A stretch of 64,000 nt of DNA from Bacteroidia bacterium (GTDB lineage: Bacteria > Bacteroidota > Bacteroidia > Bacteroidales > Prolixibacteraceae), in NCBI GenBank assembly GCA_025358025.1, contig JANYKW010000174.1:19428-83427 (forward strand), written 5' to 3'. Made by a program: the position numbers and the translations under genes. Below, one piece after another: positions 1 to 9,420 of the stretch. A model generated the notes under the pieces. It worked only from the letters and a program-made list of their open reading frames with translations, had not been told where the DNA came from and did no database searches. Position 1 is the first letter of the stretch. Every line of letters begins with the position of its first letter.

Positions 1-87
1 GACTCCGTCTATTTTGACTCAGCTATTCCCCATGGCATGCAGGCTATGAATGGCCGTGTAGCACGGTTCCTGGCTATTGTTCTTTAA
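1..87 (+). CDS. C-terminal end of a cupin-domain protein, probably an XRE-cupin regulator (partial)
   Basis: The window opens inside a reading frame that runs 28 codons to a TAA. The visible tail contains YFDSAIPHGMQAMNG followed by ARFLAIVL, the typical last two strands of a small cupin sensor domain; the DS-x-PH pattern is common in XRE-family regulators that carry a C-terminal cupin. Bacteroidales often have such a regulator next to the proline/arginine genes, which fits the genes that follow. The DNA-binding part lies outside the window, so the regulator assignment is inference and only the cupin tail is seen. Confidence 0.55.
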   Translation, partial: DSVYFDSAIPHGMQAMNGRVARFLAIVL

Positions 88-177
88 ACTGTTGTGAATT
101 TTAATCCGATAAAGATTCGTAGAATAAAACCAAAAACCAAAGGCAAAAAGCTTGGTCTGATTCAATTGATTTTTTTC

Positions 178-1269
178 ATGATAAATTCGCTGTCATATAA
201 AAAAATTGTCGTCAAAGTTGGAAGCAATGTGCTGACCAAACCGGATGGGATGTTAAACATCTCCAGAATGGCCCACCTTGTTGAGCAGATCGCGCAATTA
301 AAAAAGGAAGGGGTTCAGGTTATCCTGGTTACCTCCGGTGCTGTTGCTGCCGGACGGGCAGAAGTTGAATCGCTGAAAAAGCTGGATCCTATCTCCAGCA
401 GGCAATTGTGGTCGGCAGTTGGACAAGTGAAGCTGATCAATCATTATGCAGATCTATTTCATAAACAGGGTGTTATATGCGCCCAGGTGTTGACAACCAA
501 AGAAAATTTCGGAGACCGGCACCATTACCTGAACATGCGCAACTGCATGCAAACACTGCTTGAAAACGACGTTATTCCGGTTGTCAATGAGAACGATACT
601 ATATCTGTAACCGAATTAATGTTTACAGACAATGACGAACTTTCCGGATTGATCGCTTCCATGATGGATATGGAGGCACTCATCATTCTCTCCAATGTGG
701 ATGGTTTATATACTTCCGCACCTGATCAGCCGGGCAGCGAACTGATACGAATCATACATCCCCACCGGACCACAGAAGGAATATCCATCTCTGCCACAAA
801 ATCTGATTTTGGCAGAGGTGGGATGCTGACCAAATATCATATTGCTTCCAAGCTTGCCGGGCAGGGCATATCCGTCTATATTGCCAATGGCTTCAAGGAG
901 CGGATACTGACAGATATTTTGCACAGCATGAATCAACCTGCGTTTACCCATTTTCTTCCTGCCGCCAAGAAATCGAGTGGTGTGCGAAAATGGCTGTCTC
1001 ATTCCGACGACTTTGCACGAGGTGAGGTGGTAATCAATGAAGGAGCCCGGACAGCCCTGCTATCTGATAAGGCAGTAAGCCTGCTGATGATCGGAATTAC
1101 TTCTGTTACAGGATATTTCAAGGAAGGTGACATCGTCAGGATCAAGGACGGTATGGGAAATTTGCTTGGTTTAGGCAAAACCTCTTTTTCTTCTGATGAA
1201 ACCATGGTAGAGAAGGGTGGAAAAAAGACCAAACCCTTTATTCATTATGATTATTTATACCTTGTCTGA
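178..1269 (+). CDS. proB: Glutamate 5-kinase
   Basis: Phosphorylates L-glutamate to gamma-glutamyl phosphate, the first step of proline synthesis in the cytoplasm. From the ATG at 178 the protein has 363 residues, the usual length of the form with a C-terminal PUA domain. The amino acid kinase fold shows KVGSNVLT (residues 13-20), VTSGAV (51-56) and NENDT (137-141); the PUA domain covers roughly 272-355. An in-frame GTG at 94 would add 28 basic residues absent from the family, so 178 is preferred. The stop overlaps the proA start as TGATG, so the two are translationally coupled. Confidence 0.95.
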   Translation: MINSLSYKKIVVKVGSNVLTKPDGMLNISRMAHLVEQIAQLKKEGVQVILVTSGAVAAGRAEVESLKKLDPISSRQLWSAVGQVKLINHYADLFHKQGVICAQVLTTKENFGDRHHYLNMRNCMQTLLENDVIPVVNENDTISVTELMFTDNDELSGLIASMMDMEALIILSNVDGLYTSAPDQPGSELIRIIHPHRTTEGISISATKSDFGRGGMLTKYHIASKLAGQGISVYIANGFKERILTDILHSMNQPAFTHFLPAAKKSSGVRKWLSHSDDFARGEVVINEGARTALLSDKAVSLLMIGITSVTGYFKEGDIVRIKDGMGNLLGLGKTSFSSDETMVEKGGKKTKPFIHYDYLYLV

Positions 1270-2522
1270 TGTCGACAAAACATACAGAAAGCTTTGAGCT
1301 GGCTTTGCGTGCCAGCAGAAAGATTGGGAAATTAGCCAAAGAGGAGATCAATGAACTGCTCCTTAGGCTCGCCGATGCTGCAGAAGCATCCATAGATGTA
1401 ATTCTGCTTGAAAATCAGAAGGATCTGGATCAGATGGATATTTCAGATCCAAAATATGACCGTTTAAAACTGACAAAATCCAGGATTGAATCGATTGCCT
1501 CAGATATCAGAAATGTCGCTGCTTTGCCTTCCCCATTGGGGAGAATCTTAAGCGGGGAATTGCTGCCAAACGGACTAAAAATAAAAAAGGTAAGTGTGCC
1601 TTTCGGAGTGATTGGTATCATCTTTGAAGCCAGGCCTAACGTGACATTCGATGTTTTTTCGCTTTGTATTAAGTCCGGGAATGCCGTGGTGCTGAAGGGT
1701 GGCAGTGATGCCGTACATTCAAATGAAGTCATAGCTGAAGTAATCCGGCGCGTTTTGAAAGCATCCGGTAATGACGAGAACGCGTTGATATTATTGCCTC
1801 CGACCAGGGAAGCCACTACTGCATTGTTACAGGCCAGAGGTTATGTCGATTTAATTATCCCGAGGGGTAGTCAGGCATTGATCGACTATGTGAGGCAAAA
1901 TGCAAAAATTCCTGTCATTGAAACAGGTGCAGGTATTTGTCATACTTATTTTGATGCTGAGGGTGACAAAGAGATAGGCAGGATTGTGATTCACAATGCG
2001 AAAACAAGAAGGGTAAGTGTCTGTAATTCACTTGACTGTCTGGTTATTCACAGGAGCCGGATCCGTGACCTGCCTTATCTGGTTGGGTTGATGGAACAAA
2101 ATAATGTAGAAATTTTTGCTGATCCTGATTCTTTTCAGGTTCTGTTGGGTAAATATCCGGAACATTTGCTTCATCCAGCCGTTGAAGAATCTTTTGGAAC
2201 AGAATTTCTATCTTATAAGATGGCCGTAAAAACAGTATCTTCGTTGGAAGAGGCACTCGAACATATTGCAAAATATGGTTCGAAACATAGCGAGGCCATT
2301 ATTTCGGCCAACCGGGATACGCTGGATGAATTTCTGCTTTCTGTTGATGCTGCGGCAGTTTTTGCAAACGCCAGTACAGCTTTTACAGATGGTGCCCAAT
2401 TCGGATTGGGAGCTGAAATTGGAATCAGCACGCAAAAATTACATGCCAGGGGACCAATGGCACTTCAGGAGATAACAACTTATAAATGGATTGTGGAAGG
2501 AGAAGGGCAGGTACGGGAATGA
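1269..2522 (+). CDS. proA: Glutamate-5-semialdehyde dehydrogenase (gamma-glutamyl phosphate reductase)
   Basis: NADPH-dependent reduction of gamma-glutamyl phosphate to glutamate-5-semialdehyde, the second step of proline synthesis. The 417-residue length is standard. The aldehyde dehydrogenase-type fold is recognisable from [15 protein letters not shown] in the N-terminal half, and the catalytic cysteine lies in [11 protein letters not shown] (C252). [19 protein letters not shown] near the C-terminus is diagnostic for ProA. The start codon overlaps the proB stop by one base, and the next gene follows after 37 bases in the same direction. Confidence 0.96.
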   Translation: MSTKHTESFELALRASRKIGKLAKEEINELLLRLADAAEASIDVILLENQKDLDQMDISDPKYDRLKLTKSRIESIASDIRNVAALPSPLGRILSGELLPNGLKIKKVSVPFGVIGIIFEARPNVTFDVFSLCIKSGNAVVLKGGSDAVHSNEVIAEVIRRVLKASGNDENALILLPPTREATTALLQARGYVDLIIPRGSQALIDYVRQNAKIPVIETGAGICHTYFDAEGDKEIGRIVIHNAKTRRVSVCNSLDCLVIHRSRIRDLPYLVGLMEQNNVEIFADPDSFQVLLGKYPEHLLHPAVEESFGTEFLSYKMAVKTVSSLEEALEHIAKYGSKHSEAIISANRDTLDEFLLSVDAAAVFANASTAFTDGAQFGLGAEIGISTQKLHARGPMALQEITTYKWIVEGEGQVRE

Positions 2523-2559
2523 TAAATGTAAAAAAGATAATTTATAACGCATAACTTTC

Positions 2560-3510
2560 ATGAATCAATTTACTTCAGTTTACGATATTCCCAACCTGAA
2601 AGAGGCAGTGGAAATGGCCAGGGAGATCAAAAAAGATCCCTATGCATATCAGGATCTCGGGAAAAATAAGACCATGGTTCTTATCTTTTTTGACTCCAGT
2701 CTTCGTACCAGGTTAAGCACCCAAAAAGCGGCTATGAATCTGGGAATGAATACCATGGTTTTGAACGTCAGTCAGGATGGCTGGTCTCTGGAGACTGAAC
2801 TGGGTGTCGTAATGGATGGTGACAAGCCTGAACATCTGCGTGAGGCAATACCGGTTATCGGTACCTATTGCGATGTGATCGGTGTTCGTGCTTTTGCACG
2901 ATTTCAAAGCAGGGAGGATGATTATCAGGAGAAAATTTTGAAGCAGTTCATTGATTTTGCAGGCGTACCTGTTATTAGCATGGAAGCCGCCACTCGCCAC
3001 CCGCTGCAAAGTTTTGCGGATTTGATCACCATCGAGGAATTTAAGAAAAAGCCAAGGCCCAAGGTGGTACTTACCTGGGCACCCCACCCAAAAGCATTGC
3101 CACAGGCGGTTCCCAACTCATTTGTAGAGTGGATGAGGCAAACAGATTACGAACTTGTTGTCACGCATCCCGAAGGTTACGAACTGGCACCCGAGTTCAT
3201 GGGTGATATCAAAGTGGAGTATGATCAGGACAAGGCCTTTGAGGGAGCAGATTTTATCTATGCAAAGAACTGGTCTTCCTATGAATCCTATGGCAAAATA
3301 CTTTCTAAAGACAGGAACTGGACCGTTACCATGGGAAAAATGATGCTTACAAATGATGCTAAATTCATGCATTGTCTACCAGTACGCAGGAATATGATCG
3401 TTTCTGACGAAGTTTTGGACAGCGAAAGGTCTATCGTGGTGAAGGAAGCTGAAAATCGTGTATATTCGGCTCAGGCAGTTTTAACAATGATATTGGAGAA
3501 TTTGGCATGA
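2560..3510 (+). CDS. argF': N-succinylornithine (or N-acetylornithine) carbamoyltransferase
   Basis: Transfers the carbamoyl group to an N-acylated ornithine in the Bacteroidota version of arginine synthesis. The protein has 316 residues. The carbamoyl-phosphate loop is FDSSLRTR (residues 44-51), the HPLQSFAD box is present, and HCLPVRRN lies near the C-terminus. Residue 90, in DGDKP-EHL, is proline. In the Bacteroides fragilis enzyme Pro90 goes with succinylornithine, whereas the xanthomonad enzyme that uses acetylornithine has Glu there; N-succinylornithine is therefore the likely substrate (family knowledge applied to a visible residue). The last four bases overlap argB (ATGA). Confidence 0.92.
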   Translation: MNQFTSVYDIPNLKEAVEMAREIKKDPYAYQDLGKNKTMVLIFFDSSLRTRLSTQKAAMNLGMNTMVLNVSQDGWSLETELGVVMDGDKPEHLREAIPVIGTYCDVIGVRAFARFQSREDDYQEKILKQFIDFAGVPVISMEAATRHPLQSFADLITIEEFKKKPRPKVVLTWAPHPKALPQAVPNSFVEWMRQTDYELVVTHPEGYELAPEFMGDIKVEYDQDKAFEGADFIYAKNWSSYESYGKILSKDRNWTVTMGKMMLTNDAKFMHCLPVRRNMIVSDEVLDSERSIVVKEAENRVYSAQAVLTMILENLA

Positions 3511-4286
3511 GAGATCGTCTGACAATCATAAAAGTAGGTGGAAATGTAGTAGAAGAGGAAGCCTCTTTGAAATCATTGCTAAAAGATTTTTCACGGATTG
3601 CAGGAAATAAAATTTTGGTGCACGGAGGGGGTAAAACAGCCAACATACTTTCCGAAAAGCTCGGATTGGAGAGTAAAAAAGTAGACGGACGGAGAATTAC
3701 GGATGCTGAGACCCTGAAAATCGTTACCATGGTTTATGCCGGACTGGTCAACAAGAATATTGTTGCAGGATTACAGGCCTTGGGAAACAATGCCATCGGT
3801 TTAACCGGTGCCGATCTGGATCTGATCAGGGCGGCAAAGCGTCCGGTGGGAGATGTCGACTATGGCTTTGTTGGGGATATAAAAGCAGTGAATTATCAGG
3901 CTCTGAATGAGTTGCTTGCCAGCGGTGCAATACCCGTAGTAGCACCGATCACCCACGACGGACATGGTCAGTTGCTCAATACCAATGCGGATACCATCGC
4001 TTCTGAATTGGCAGTTGCCATGTGTTTTGACTACGAGGTACAGTTGATTTTTTGTTTTGAAAAAAGCGGTGTGCTGATGAATGAGACCGACGATAACTCA
4101 AAAATTAATGAAATTACTCCGGTACTCTTTGAGCAACTGAAACATGAAGGCATCGTTTCCGGAGGTATGATCCCAAAATTGTCGGATGGTTTCGCTGCCT
4201 TGAAAAGGGGTGTTGGCGTCGTGGTAATCACTAATCCGGCAGGAATTTCGGAGGGGTTGAGGGGTACCCGTTTGGTGCTGAAGTAA
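3507..4286 (+). CDS. argB: N-acetylglutamate kinase (probably acting on N-succinylglutamate here)
   Basis: Amino acid kinase-fold enzyme that phosphorylates the gamma-carboxylate of an N-acyl-glutamate in arginine synthesis. The 259-residue length is typical. Visible signatures are IIKVGGNVVEE at the N-terminus, HGGGKTANIL, the NTNADTIASELA stretch and GGMIPKL near the C-terminus. It overlaps the upstream transcarbamylase by four bases, so the two are co-translated. With a succinylornithine-type transcarbamylase as neighbour, the acyl group in vivo may be succinyl; this is inference from context and is not visible in ArgB itself. Confidence 0.94.
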   Translation: MRDRLTIIKVGGNVVEEEASLKSLLKDFSRIAGNKILVHGGGKTANILSEKLGLESKKVDGRRITDAETLKIVTMVYAGLVNKNIVAGLQALGNNAIGLTGADLDLIRAAKRPVGDVDYGFVGDIKAVNYQALNELLASGAIPVVAPITHDGHGQLLNTNADTIASELAVAMCFDYEVQLIFCFEKSGVLMNETDDNSKINEITPVLFEQLKHEGIVSGGMIPKLSDGFAALKRGVGVVVITNPAGISEGLRGTRLVLK

Positions 4287-4467
4287 GAAGTACTTCGAGT
4301 ACTTCAAGTACTTAAAGTTAAGGACTCCCAACCAAAGTTGTTTATGGTGAATTACTCGAAGTACTTGAATTACTTAAAGTTAATGACCCCTAGCTAAGGT
4401 TGCTTATGGCGAATTACTCGAAGTACTTGAAGTACTCTAAGTACTCGAAGTACTATAAGTGAAAGAC
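4287..4467. repeat. Tandem repeat block: 62-bp units built on a 9-bp TACTYGAAG-like motif
   Basis: The gap between argB and argE is filled by a 9-base periodic motif, TACTTGAAG and variants such as TACTCGAAG and TACTTAAAG. On top of it sit two successive 62-bp units (4309-4370 and 4371-4432) that match at most positions, each running from TACTTAAAGTTAA to GAATTACTCGAAGTACTTGAA. A third 9-mer cluster follows (4433-4467). Each 9-mer contains the palindrome AGTACT and the near-palindrome CTTGAAG, so either strand can fold. No coding frame is evident. Confidence 0.85.
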
Positions 4468-4489
4468 CACAAATCTTATTATTACACCA

Positions 4490-5548
4490 ATGAACCCGGA
4501 TTACCTGGAAGATTCAATTTCGTTACTAAAAACCATGATCAGCATCTCCTCGCTGAGTCGTGAGGAAACGGCTGTGGTAGACAGGATCGGGCAGACATTG
4601 ACGGATTGGGGTTATAAACCTTGCCGGGAAGGCAACAATATATGGATATTTTCTTCCCGTTGGAATGACGATCTGCCGACCATTCTGCTGAATTCACATG
4701 TGGATACTGTTCGTCCGGCCAAAGCCTGGACGTACGATCCTTTTGGTGCAACCGTGGTGGATGGTAAACTGATTGGTCTTGGCAGCAATGATGCGGGTGC
4801 TTCCGTCGTATCACTCCTGGGTGCTTTCAGGCATCTTGAAGAAAAGTCTCAGCCTTACAATCTGGTTTTCTGTGCCAGTGCCGAAGAAGAGGTCTCCGGC
4901 CTCCATGGAGTTTGCTCAGTACTCAAACACTTTGGGAATATCAGCCTTGCAGTAGTGGGCGAACCTACCGGAATGCAGATGGCAGTAGCCGAGAAGGGTT
5001 TGATCGTGCTCGATTGCGAGGCAAAAGGAATACCTGGACATGCAGCCCGAAATGAAGGAGAGAATGCCATTTACAAAGCAATAGCTGATATTCAGATCTT
5101 AACTGCACTGTCCTTCTCCAAAAAATCTCCGGAACTTGGACCTGTAAAGATTTCGGTCACCATGATTGAAGCAGGAACCCAACACAATGTGATTCCCGAT
5201 TCCTGCAAATTTGTATTGGATGTACGTACGAATGAGCAATATACCAATGAGGAGGTGTACAAAATCATTGCAGAAAGCATCACTTCGGAGGTAAAGCCCC
5301 GCTCATTTCGTCTGAATTCATCGGGCATTTCTCTGGAACACCCTTTTGTACAGCGGGGAATTTCCTTTGGCTTGTCCCATTACGGATCTCCGACAACCTC
5401 TGATCAGGCAGTCATCCCATATACGTCTGTCAAGATCGGACCAGGTGAATCAGCAAGGTCACATACTGCTGATGAATACATCTGCCTGAATGAAATCAGA
5501 GATGGTATTGAGCTCTATATTAGGCTACTCGATCAGATTCAACTCTGA
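4490..5548 (+). CDS. argE: M20-family deacylase, N-acetyl/N-succinylornithine deacetylase type
   Basis: Zinc-dependent amidohydrolase expected to remove the acyl group from an N-acyl-ornithine or N-acyl-citrulline in arginine synthesis. The protein has 352 residues. M20 metal-site motifs are visible: SHVDT with H70 and D72, the bridging aspartate in GSNDAG (D101), and the catalytic/ligand glutamates in SAEEEVSG (E132, E133). The small dimerisation domain covers roughly 165-275. Position after argF' and argB supports the arginine role; an unrelated M20 peptidase role cannot be excluded from sequence alone. It ends four bases from the oppositely oriented DUF4494 gene. Confidence 0.88.
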   Translation: MNPDYLEDSISLLKTMISISSLSREETAVVDRIGQTLTDWGYKPCREGNNIWIFSSRWNDDLPTILLNSHVDTVRPAKAWTYDPFGATVVDGKLIGLGSNDAGASVVSLLGAFRHLEEKSQPYNLVFCASAEEEVSGLHGVCSVLKHFGNISLAVVGEPTGMQMAVAEKGLIVLDCEAKGIPGHAARNEGENAIYKAIADIQILTALSFSKKSPELGPVKISVTMIEAGTQHNVIPDSCKFVLDVRTNEQYTNEEVYKIIAESITSEVKPRSFRLNSSGISLEHPFVQRGISFGLSHYGSPTTSDQAVIPYTSVKIGPGESARSHTADEYICLNEIRDGIELYIRLLDQIQL

Positions 5549-5551
5549 AAT

Positions 5552-6088
5552 TTAATTGAATCTGAGGTCATCCTCTTCGATAAGCTCCTCTGATTCATCC
5601 TCCATAAAAGGATCATCACTATCGATTATTTTGGTGAAATTATCTGGAATTTTCTGTACTTCAGGCACATACGGAAAAACATCCACGATTGGACTTTCCG
5701 TAATTCCGCCGATCTCGAAATCAGCCATCATCCCTTTCATCGCATCAATCACCTGATCGTAAGCGCTTTTTATGTTGTCCGAAAAGACCAGCACAAATTG
5801 ACTGACCCTTTTCTCTTTGCCACTCTCTTCATCAAAGGTGATGAAGGTCACTTTTGCCCTGTACCAGCGATCTCCGGCCTCAGATGGGATGATCTCTGCA
5901 AGTTTGGTCCTGGAAATCCTTGTAACGGTAAATTCGCCGCTAACCATGGAGACCAACTCTTTGTATATACGTGTTTCTGCTTCTGTAAATGAAACAGCAT
6001 CCAGCAGATAGGTTTCGCTTACTTTCTTTTCACGGCCGTCTTCTCCCATTTTGGAGTATTTTGCTGTGCACTCAAACCATGTATTCAT
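5552..6088 (-). CDS. DUF4494-family protein of unknown function
   Basis: A 178-residue cytoplasmic protein with no signal peptide or membrane segment. The pattern (WFECTAKYSKMGEDG near the start, WYRAKVTFITFDEE in the middle, strongly acidic last 25 residues) matches the DUF4494 family, which is widespread and nearly restricted to Bacteroidota. No catalytic motif is visible and no function is known to me. The gene is convergent with argE, with three bases between them. The 138 bases upstream are mostly repeat (6124-6226). Confidence 0.8.
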   Translation of the reverse strand: MNTWFECTAKYSKMGEDGREKKVSETYLLDAVSFTEAETRIYKELVSMVSGEFTVTRISRTKLAEIIPSEAGDRWYRAKVTFITFDEESGKEKRVSQFVLVFSDNIKSAYDQVIDAMKGMMADFEIGGITESPIVDVFPYVPEVQKIPDNFTKIIDSDDPFMEDESEELIEEDDLRFN

Positions 6089-6123
6089 TGCTATTTAATT
6101 ATTTATACTATTTATATTCTTAT

Positions 6124-6248
6124 AAAAGGCTAAGAGCTAACTGCCAATTGCTAAAAGCTTTTAGCATTTAGCCTTTAGCCTTTTGGGACTCCAAACATTT
6201 GAAGCTTTTTAGCTAAGAGCTAACAGCTAATAGCTAACAGCTTTTAGC
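6124..6248. repeat. Intergenic AGCTAA-type repeat with nested palindromes
   Basis: Two adjacent blocks of short AGCTAA/TTAGCT repeats. The first contains the perfect 16-bp palindrome GCTAAAAGCTTTTAGC (6150-6165) inside a larger imperfect hairpin whose outer arms are AAAAGGCTAA and TTAGCCTTTT. The second (6203-6248) repeats AGCTAACAGCTAATAGCTAA. The end of the second block is translated as the last residues of the SGNH hydrolase gene (LKLKAVSY). It resembles the degenerate intergenic repeats seen in many Bacteroidota genomes. Confidence 0.8.
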
Positions 6249-6946
6249 TTTAGGTCCAACTGACTTTTGATCAGGGCGCCCCAAATCTTGTATCCCTCAC
6301 GGTTAAGATGCAGGTGATCGTCTCTGAAAAGTTCATTCCGGGGTTCAGATTTTTCGTTTAAAAAGCTTTGAGCCGTTTCTATAAAATAAAGGTTCTTCTC
6401 TTTTTTGCACATAGCCTTCAGGTTTGCATTGTTTTGCTGAATCTCAGGCCATTTTTTCCAGCGACTCTGACATGGGGTAACCTCAACGATAAAGACGGGT
6501 TGTTTCTTGTATTTTGCCCTTATGATTTTGACAATCCCGCGGTAGTTCTCAGTACTTTGTTCGGTTGTGAGGTCGTCGGATGATCCGGTAATATCATTGC
6601 CAATAAAAATGACCACCGCACGGAATTGGTGTGGATAAGCTATTTGCCGGATGTATTGCAAAACAGCCGGCGAATTGGATCCTCCAAACCCTCTTTGAAT
6701 GATGGGATATGGTGCCATCTCTTCTTTTATTGTACTCCACAGCCGGATGCTGGAACTTCCCGTGAAGAGGATTGACTGTTCGGAATACTTTTCTGTCTGA
6801 TTAAGTTTGTCAAAAGCAGCAATTTCACCTTCCCATTTGTTTCCTGCATTGGTCTGAGCTTTTGATGCAGTACATGCGGCAAACAAAAGCAGTGAGACGA
6901 ATAAAACCGTCCTGAAATTTTTCAGACGGATAGGATTTTTTATCAT
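6227..6946 (-). CDS. Exported SGNH/GDSL-family hydrolase (esterase-like)
   Basis: 239 residues from the ATG at 6946; an upstream in-frame ATG at 7006 would overlap rimO and place residues before the signal sequence, so it is less likely. A hydrophobic export signal (about residues 11-25) ends in LFAAC, a possible lipobox, with an alternative SKA-Q signal peptidase I site just after. The SGNH blocks are GSSSIRLW with the nucleophile expected at S65, GFGGSN (Gly/Asn), IGND, and DDHLHLN near the C-terminus for the Asp/His pair. The substrate is unknown; relatives remove acetyl groups from glycans. The C-terminus lies inside an intergenic repeat. Confidence 0.82.
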   Translation of the reverse strand: MIKNPIRLKNFRTVLFVSLLLFAACTASKAQTNAGNKWEGEIAAFDKLNQTEKYSEQSILFTGSSSIRLWSTIKEEMAPYPIIQRGFGGSNSPAVLQYIRQIAYPHQFRAVVIFIGNDITGSSDDLTTEQSTENYRGIVKIIRAKYKKQPVFIVEVTPCQSRWKKWPEIQQNNANLKAMCKKEKNLYFIETAQSFLNEKSEPRNELFRDDHLHLNREGYKIWGALIKSQLDLKLKAVSY

Positions 6947-6980
6947 AATTTCAATTTTTTGTGGAGGCAAAGTAAGGAAA

Positions 6981-8270
6981 TTATACGATATCGCCATAAA
7001 GGTCAAACTCTTCTGCCTCAGTAATTTTCACAAGATAAAACCCACCAATTCCCAGTCCTTTCGCACGGATCAGCACTTCGCCGTCCACTTCGGGTGAGTC
7101 GAACTCGGTTCGGCCAACAAAAAAATCCTCCTCCTTTCGGTCGATAACAACTTTCATGACAGTTCCGATTTTCTGCTGATTGATCTCCAGGGCGATCTCC
7201 TGCTGAATGGCCATGATCTCTTCGGCTCGTGCCTGTTTGACCTCCGAAGGAATGGTATCTTCATAAGTTTCGCCCGCGAAAGTATCTTCTTCATGAGAGT
7301 AGGGGAATACCCCCAGACGTTCGAACCGCATCTCCCTGACAAATTGTTTCAGTTCCTCAAAATCTTCTTCCGTTTCGCCGGGATGTCCAACCAGCAGGGT
7401 CGTACGGAGGTGAATGCCCGGCACCTCTTTCCTGATTCTGTGAATCAGAGCAATGGTCTCTTTTTTGGTGATATTGCGACGCATCAGCCTTAGCAAATTG
7501 TCACTGCAGTGTTGCAAAGCGATATCCAGGTAACCAGCCACATTTTTATTGTCACGTATAGCTGGCAGCAAATTGAAGGGGAATTTCGCCGGATAGGCAT
7601 AATGCAGTTTGATCCACTCAATTCCCGGAATGGCAGCCAGCTTTTGTAATAGCTCGGCAAGCTTTTGTTCTTTATAAAGATCAACTCCATAGAAGGAGAG
7701 ATCCTGCGCAATAACCAGAAGCTCTTTGACACCTTTTGCTGCCAGGGCTGTCGCCTCCAAAACAAGATCTTCCATCGGAATCGATTGATGTTTACCCGTC
7801 ATTCGGGGGATGGCACAATAAGAACACTGCCTGTTGCATCCTTCCGAAATTTTCAGATAAGCGTAGTGGGAGGGAGTTGTCTGGTATCGCTGGCGTGAGA
7901 GGCTCATGCGGTATTCGGCCTTGAGATCTTCGACCATCTTTTTTACCTGAAATTTCCCATAGAATCCATCTACTTCAGGTATTTCCTTCATTAGATCATC
8001 TTTATATCTTTCAGATAAACAGCCAAATACAAAAATTTTATCAATTTCTCCCCTATTTTTGCCATCCACAAACTCAAGAATGGAATTGATCGACTCTTCC
8101 TTGGCATCGAGGATAAATCCACAAGTGTTTATTGCAACCAAACGGGCATCTGAAACACTTCCGTCATGTATAACCTGGTAGCCGTTGGCAGCCATTTGTG
8201 ACAGGAATAACTCTGAATCTACCAGATTCTTTGAGCAACCCAGGGTAACTACATTGATTGTTTTAGACAT
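6981..8270 (-). CDS. rimO: Ribosomal protein uS12 methylthiotransferase
   Basis: Radical-SAM enzyme that adds a methylthio group to the conserved aspartate of ribosomal protein S12. The protein has 429 residues. The N-terminal domain carries the three auxiliary-cluster cysteines C12 (LGCSKN), C50 (NTCGF) and C84 (FGCLS). The radical-SAM CxxxCxxC motif is C145/C149/C152 in EGCNRQCSYCAIP. A TRAM domain forms roughly the last 65 residues. LGCSKNLVDSE separates RimO from MiaB. It follows ftsY on the same strand after 130 bases, as in many Bacteroidota. Confidence 0.96.
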   Translation of the reverse strand: MSKTINVVTLGCSKNLVDSELFLSQMAANGYQVIHDGSVSDARLVAINTCGFILDAKEESINSILEFVDGKNRGEIDKIFVFGCLSERYKDDLMKEIPEVDGFYGKFQVKKMVEDLKAEYRMSLSRQRYQTTPSHYAYLKISEGCNRQCSYCAIPRMTGKHQSIPMEDLVLEATALAAKGVKELLVIAQDLSFYGVDLYKEQKLAELLQKLAAIPGIEWIKLHYAYPAKFPFNLLPAIRDNKNVAGYLDIALQHCSDNLLRLMRRNITKKETIALIHRIRKEVPGIHLRTTLLVGHPGETEEDFEELKQFVREMRFERLGVFPYSHEEDTFAGETYEDTIPSEVKQARAEEIMAIQQEIALEINQQKIGTVMKVVIDRKEEDFFVGRTEFDSPEVDGEVLIRAKGLGIGGFYLVKITEAEEFDLYGDIV

Positions 8271-8400
8271 GATTTAGGAGCGAATTGGAAAATATGAAAA
8301 TTGGAAAATGTACCAATGGGATGTTTAGGGGATGTCCATGTGGCTGCCCTTCCGGGTCCTGAGTCTGTCGAATGGTCTTATTCAGAGAGGTAAAGCCTTG

Positions 8401-9348
8401 TTATTTAAAGAGGGAATCCACAAATTCTGTTCGCCGGAAAATTTGAAGATCATCCAGTCCTTCTCCGATTCCGATGTATTTGACAGGGATCCTGAACTGA
8501 TCAGAGATACCAATCACGACCCCACCTTTGGCCGTGCCATCCAGTTTGGTGAGTGCAAGGGCTGTAACTTCAGTAGCCAGGGTAAATTGTTTAGCCTGTT
8601 CGAAGGCATTTTGCCCGGTTGAGCCGTCAAGTACCAGCAATACTTCGTCCGGTGCATCCGGAAATACTTTTTGCATCACTTTTTTTACCTTCGACAGCTC
8701 GTTCATCAGGTTGATTTTGTTGTGGAGCCGGCCAGCCGTATCGATGATTACAACATCAGTGCCTGTTGCCTTCGCGGAAAGAAGTGTATCATAGGCCACA
8801 GAAGCAGGGTCTGAACCCATTTGTTGCCGGATGATGGGAACTTCCACACGGTCGGCCCATATCTGAAGCTGTTCAATGGCTGCAGCACGGAATGTATCTG
8901 CTGCACCAAGGATCACGGTTTTACCGGCAGCCTTAAACTGGTAAGCCAGTTTCCCAATGGTGGTGGTTTTGCCAACACCATTTACTCCGACAACTAGTAT
9001 TACATAGGGATTTGCTGACTTTGGAAGATCAAAGTCAGCTGCTTCTATAGAGTTGTTTTCGGCCAAAAGGGCGGCAATCTCACTACGCAGGATGCCGTTC
9101 AGCTCAGAAGTGCCGACATATTTGTCACGTAGCACCCGTTTTTCGATACGTTCAATTATTTTAAGCGTTGTATTGACGCCTACATCCGACGAAATAAGAA
9201 TCTCCTCCAGACTGTCGAGTACTTCATCATCAACCTTTGTTTTGCCAATGACAGCACGTGAAAGCTTTGAGAAAACACTCTCTTTTGTTTTTTCGAGCCC
9301 TTTATCAAGACTCTCTTTTTTTGATTTTGTAAAGCTGAAGATACCCAT
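8401..9348 (-). CDS. ftsY: Signal recognition particle receptor FtsY
   Basis: SRP-type GTPase that receives ribosome-nascent chain complexes at the inner membrane. It has 315 residues, so it lacks the long acidic A domain of the E. coli protein, as is usual in Bacteroidota. The N domain (about 20-100) is followed by the G domain with P-loop GVNGVGKTTT (121-130), the DTFRAAA insertion-box motif, DTAGR and TKLDGTAKGG. It is third in the rpmB-rpmG-DUF4295-ftsY order and is probably transcribed from the rpmB promoter. Confidence 0.97.
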   Translation of the reverse strand: MGIFSFTKSKKESLDKGLEKTKESVFSKLSRAVIGKTKVDDEVLDSLEEILISSDVGVNTTLKIIERIEKRVLRDKYVGTSELNGILRSEIAALLAENNSIEAADFDLPKSANPYVILVVGVNGVGKTTTIGKLAYQFKAAGKTVILGAADTFRAAAIEQLQIWADRVEVPIIRQQMGSDPASVAYDTLLSAKATGTDVVIIDTAGRLHNKINLMNELSKVKKVMQKVFPDAPDEVLLVLDGSTGQNAFEQAKQFTLATEVTALALTKLDGTAKGGVVIGISDQFRIPVKYIGIGEGLDDLQIFRRTEFVDSLFK

Positions 9349-9420
9349 GGCTCAAAAGTAAAAAAAGAAAGCTCTCATCAAACCTGACGAAAGCTTACTT
9401 TAAATTTTTTAAAGTATGAA

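Noticed and set aside
4287..4467. CRISPR array
   Set aside because: The repeats are direct, only 9 bases long and contiguous or nested in 62-bp units; there are no unique spacers of uniform length and no cas genes.
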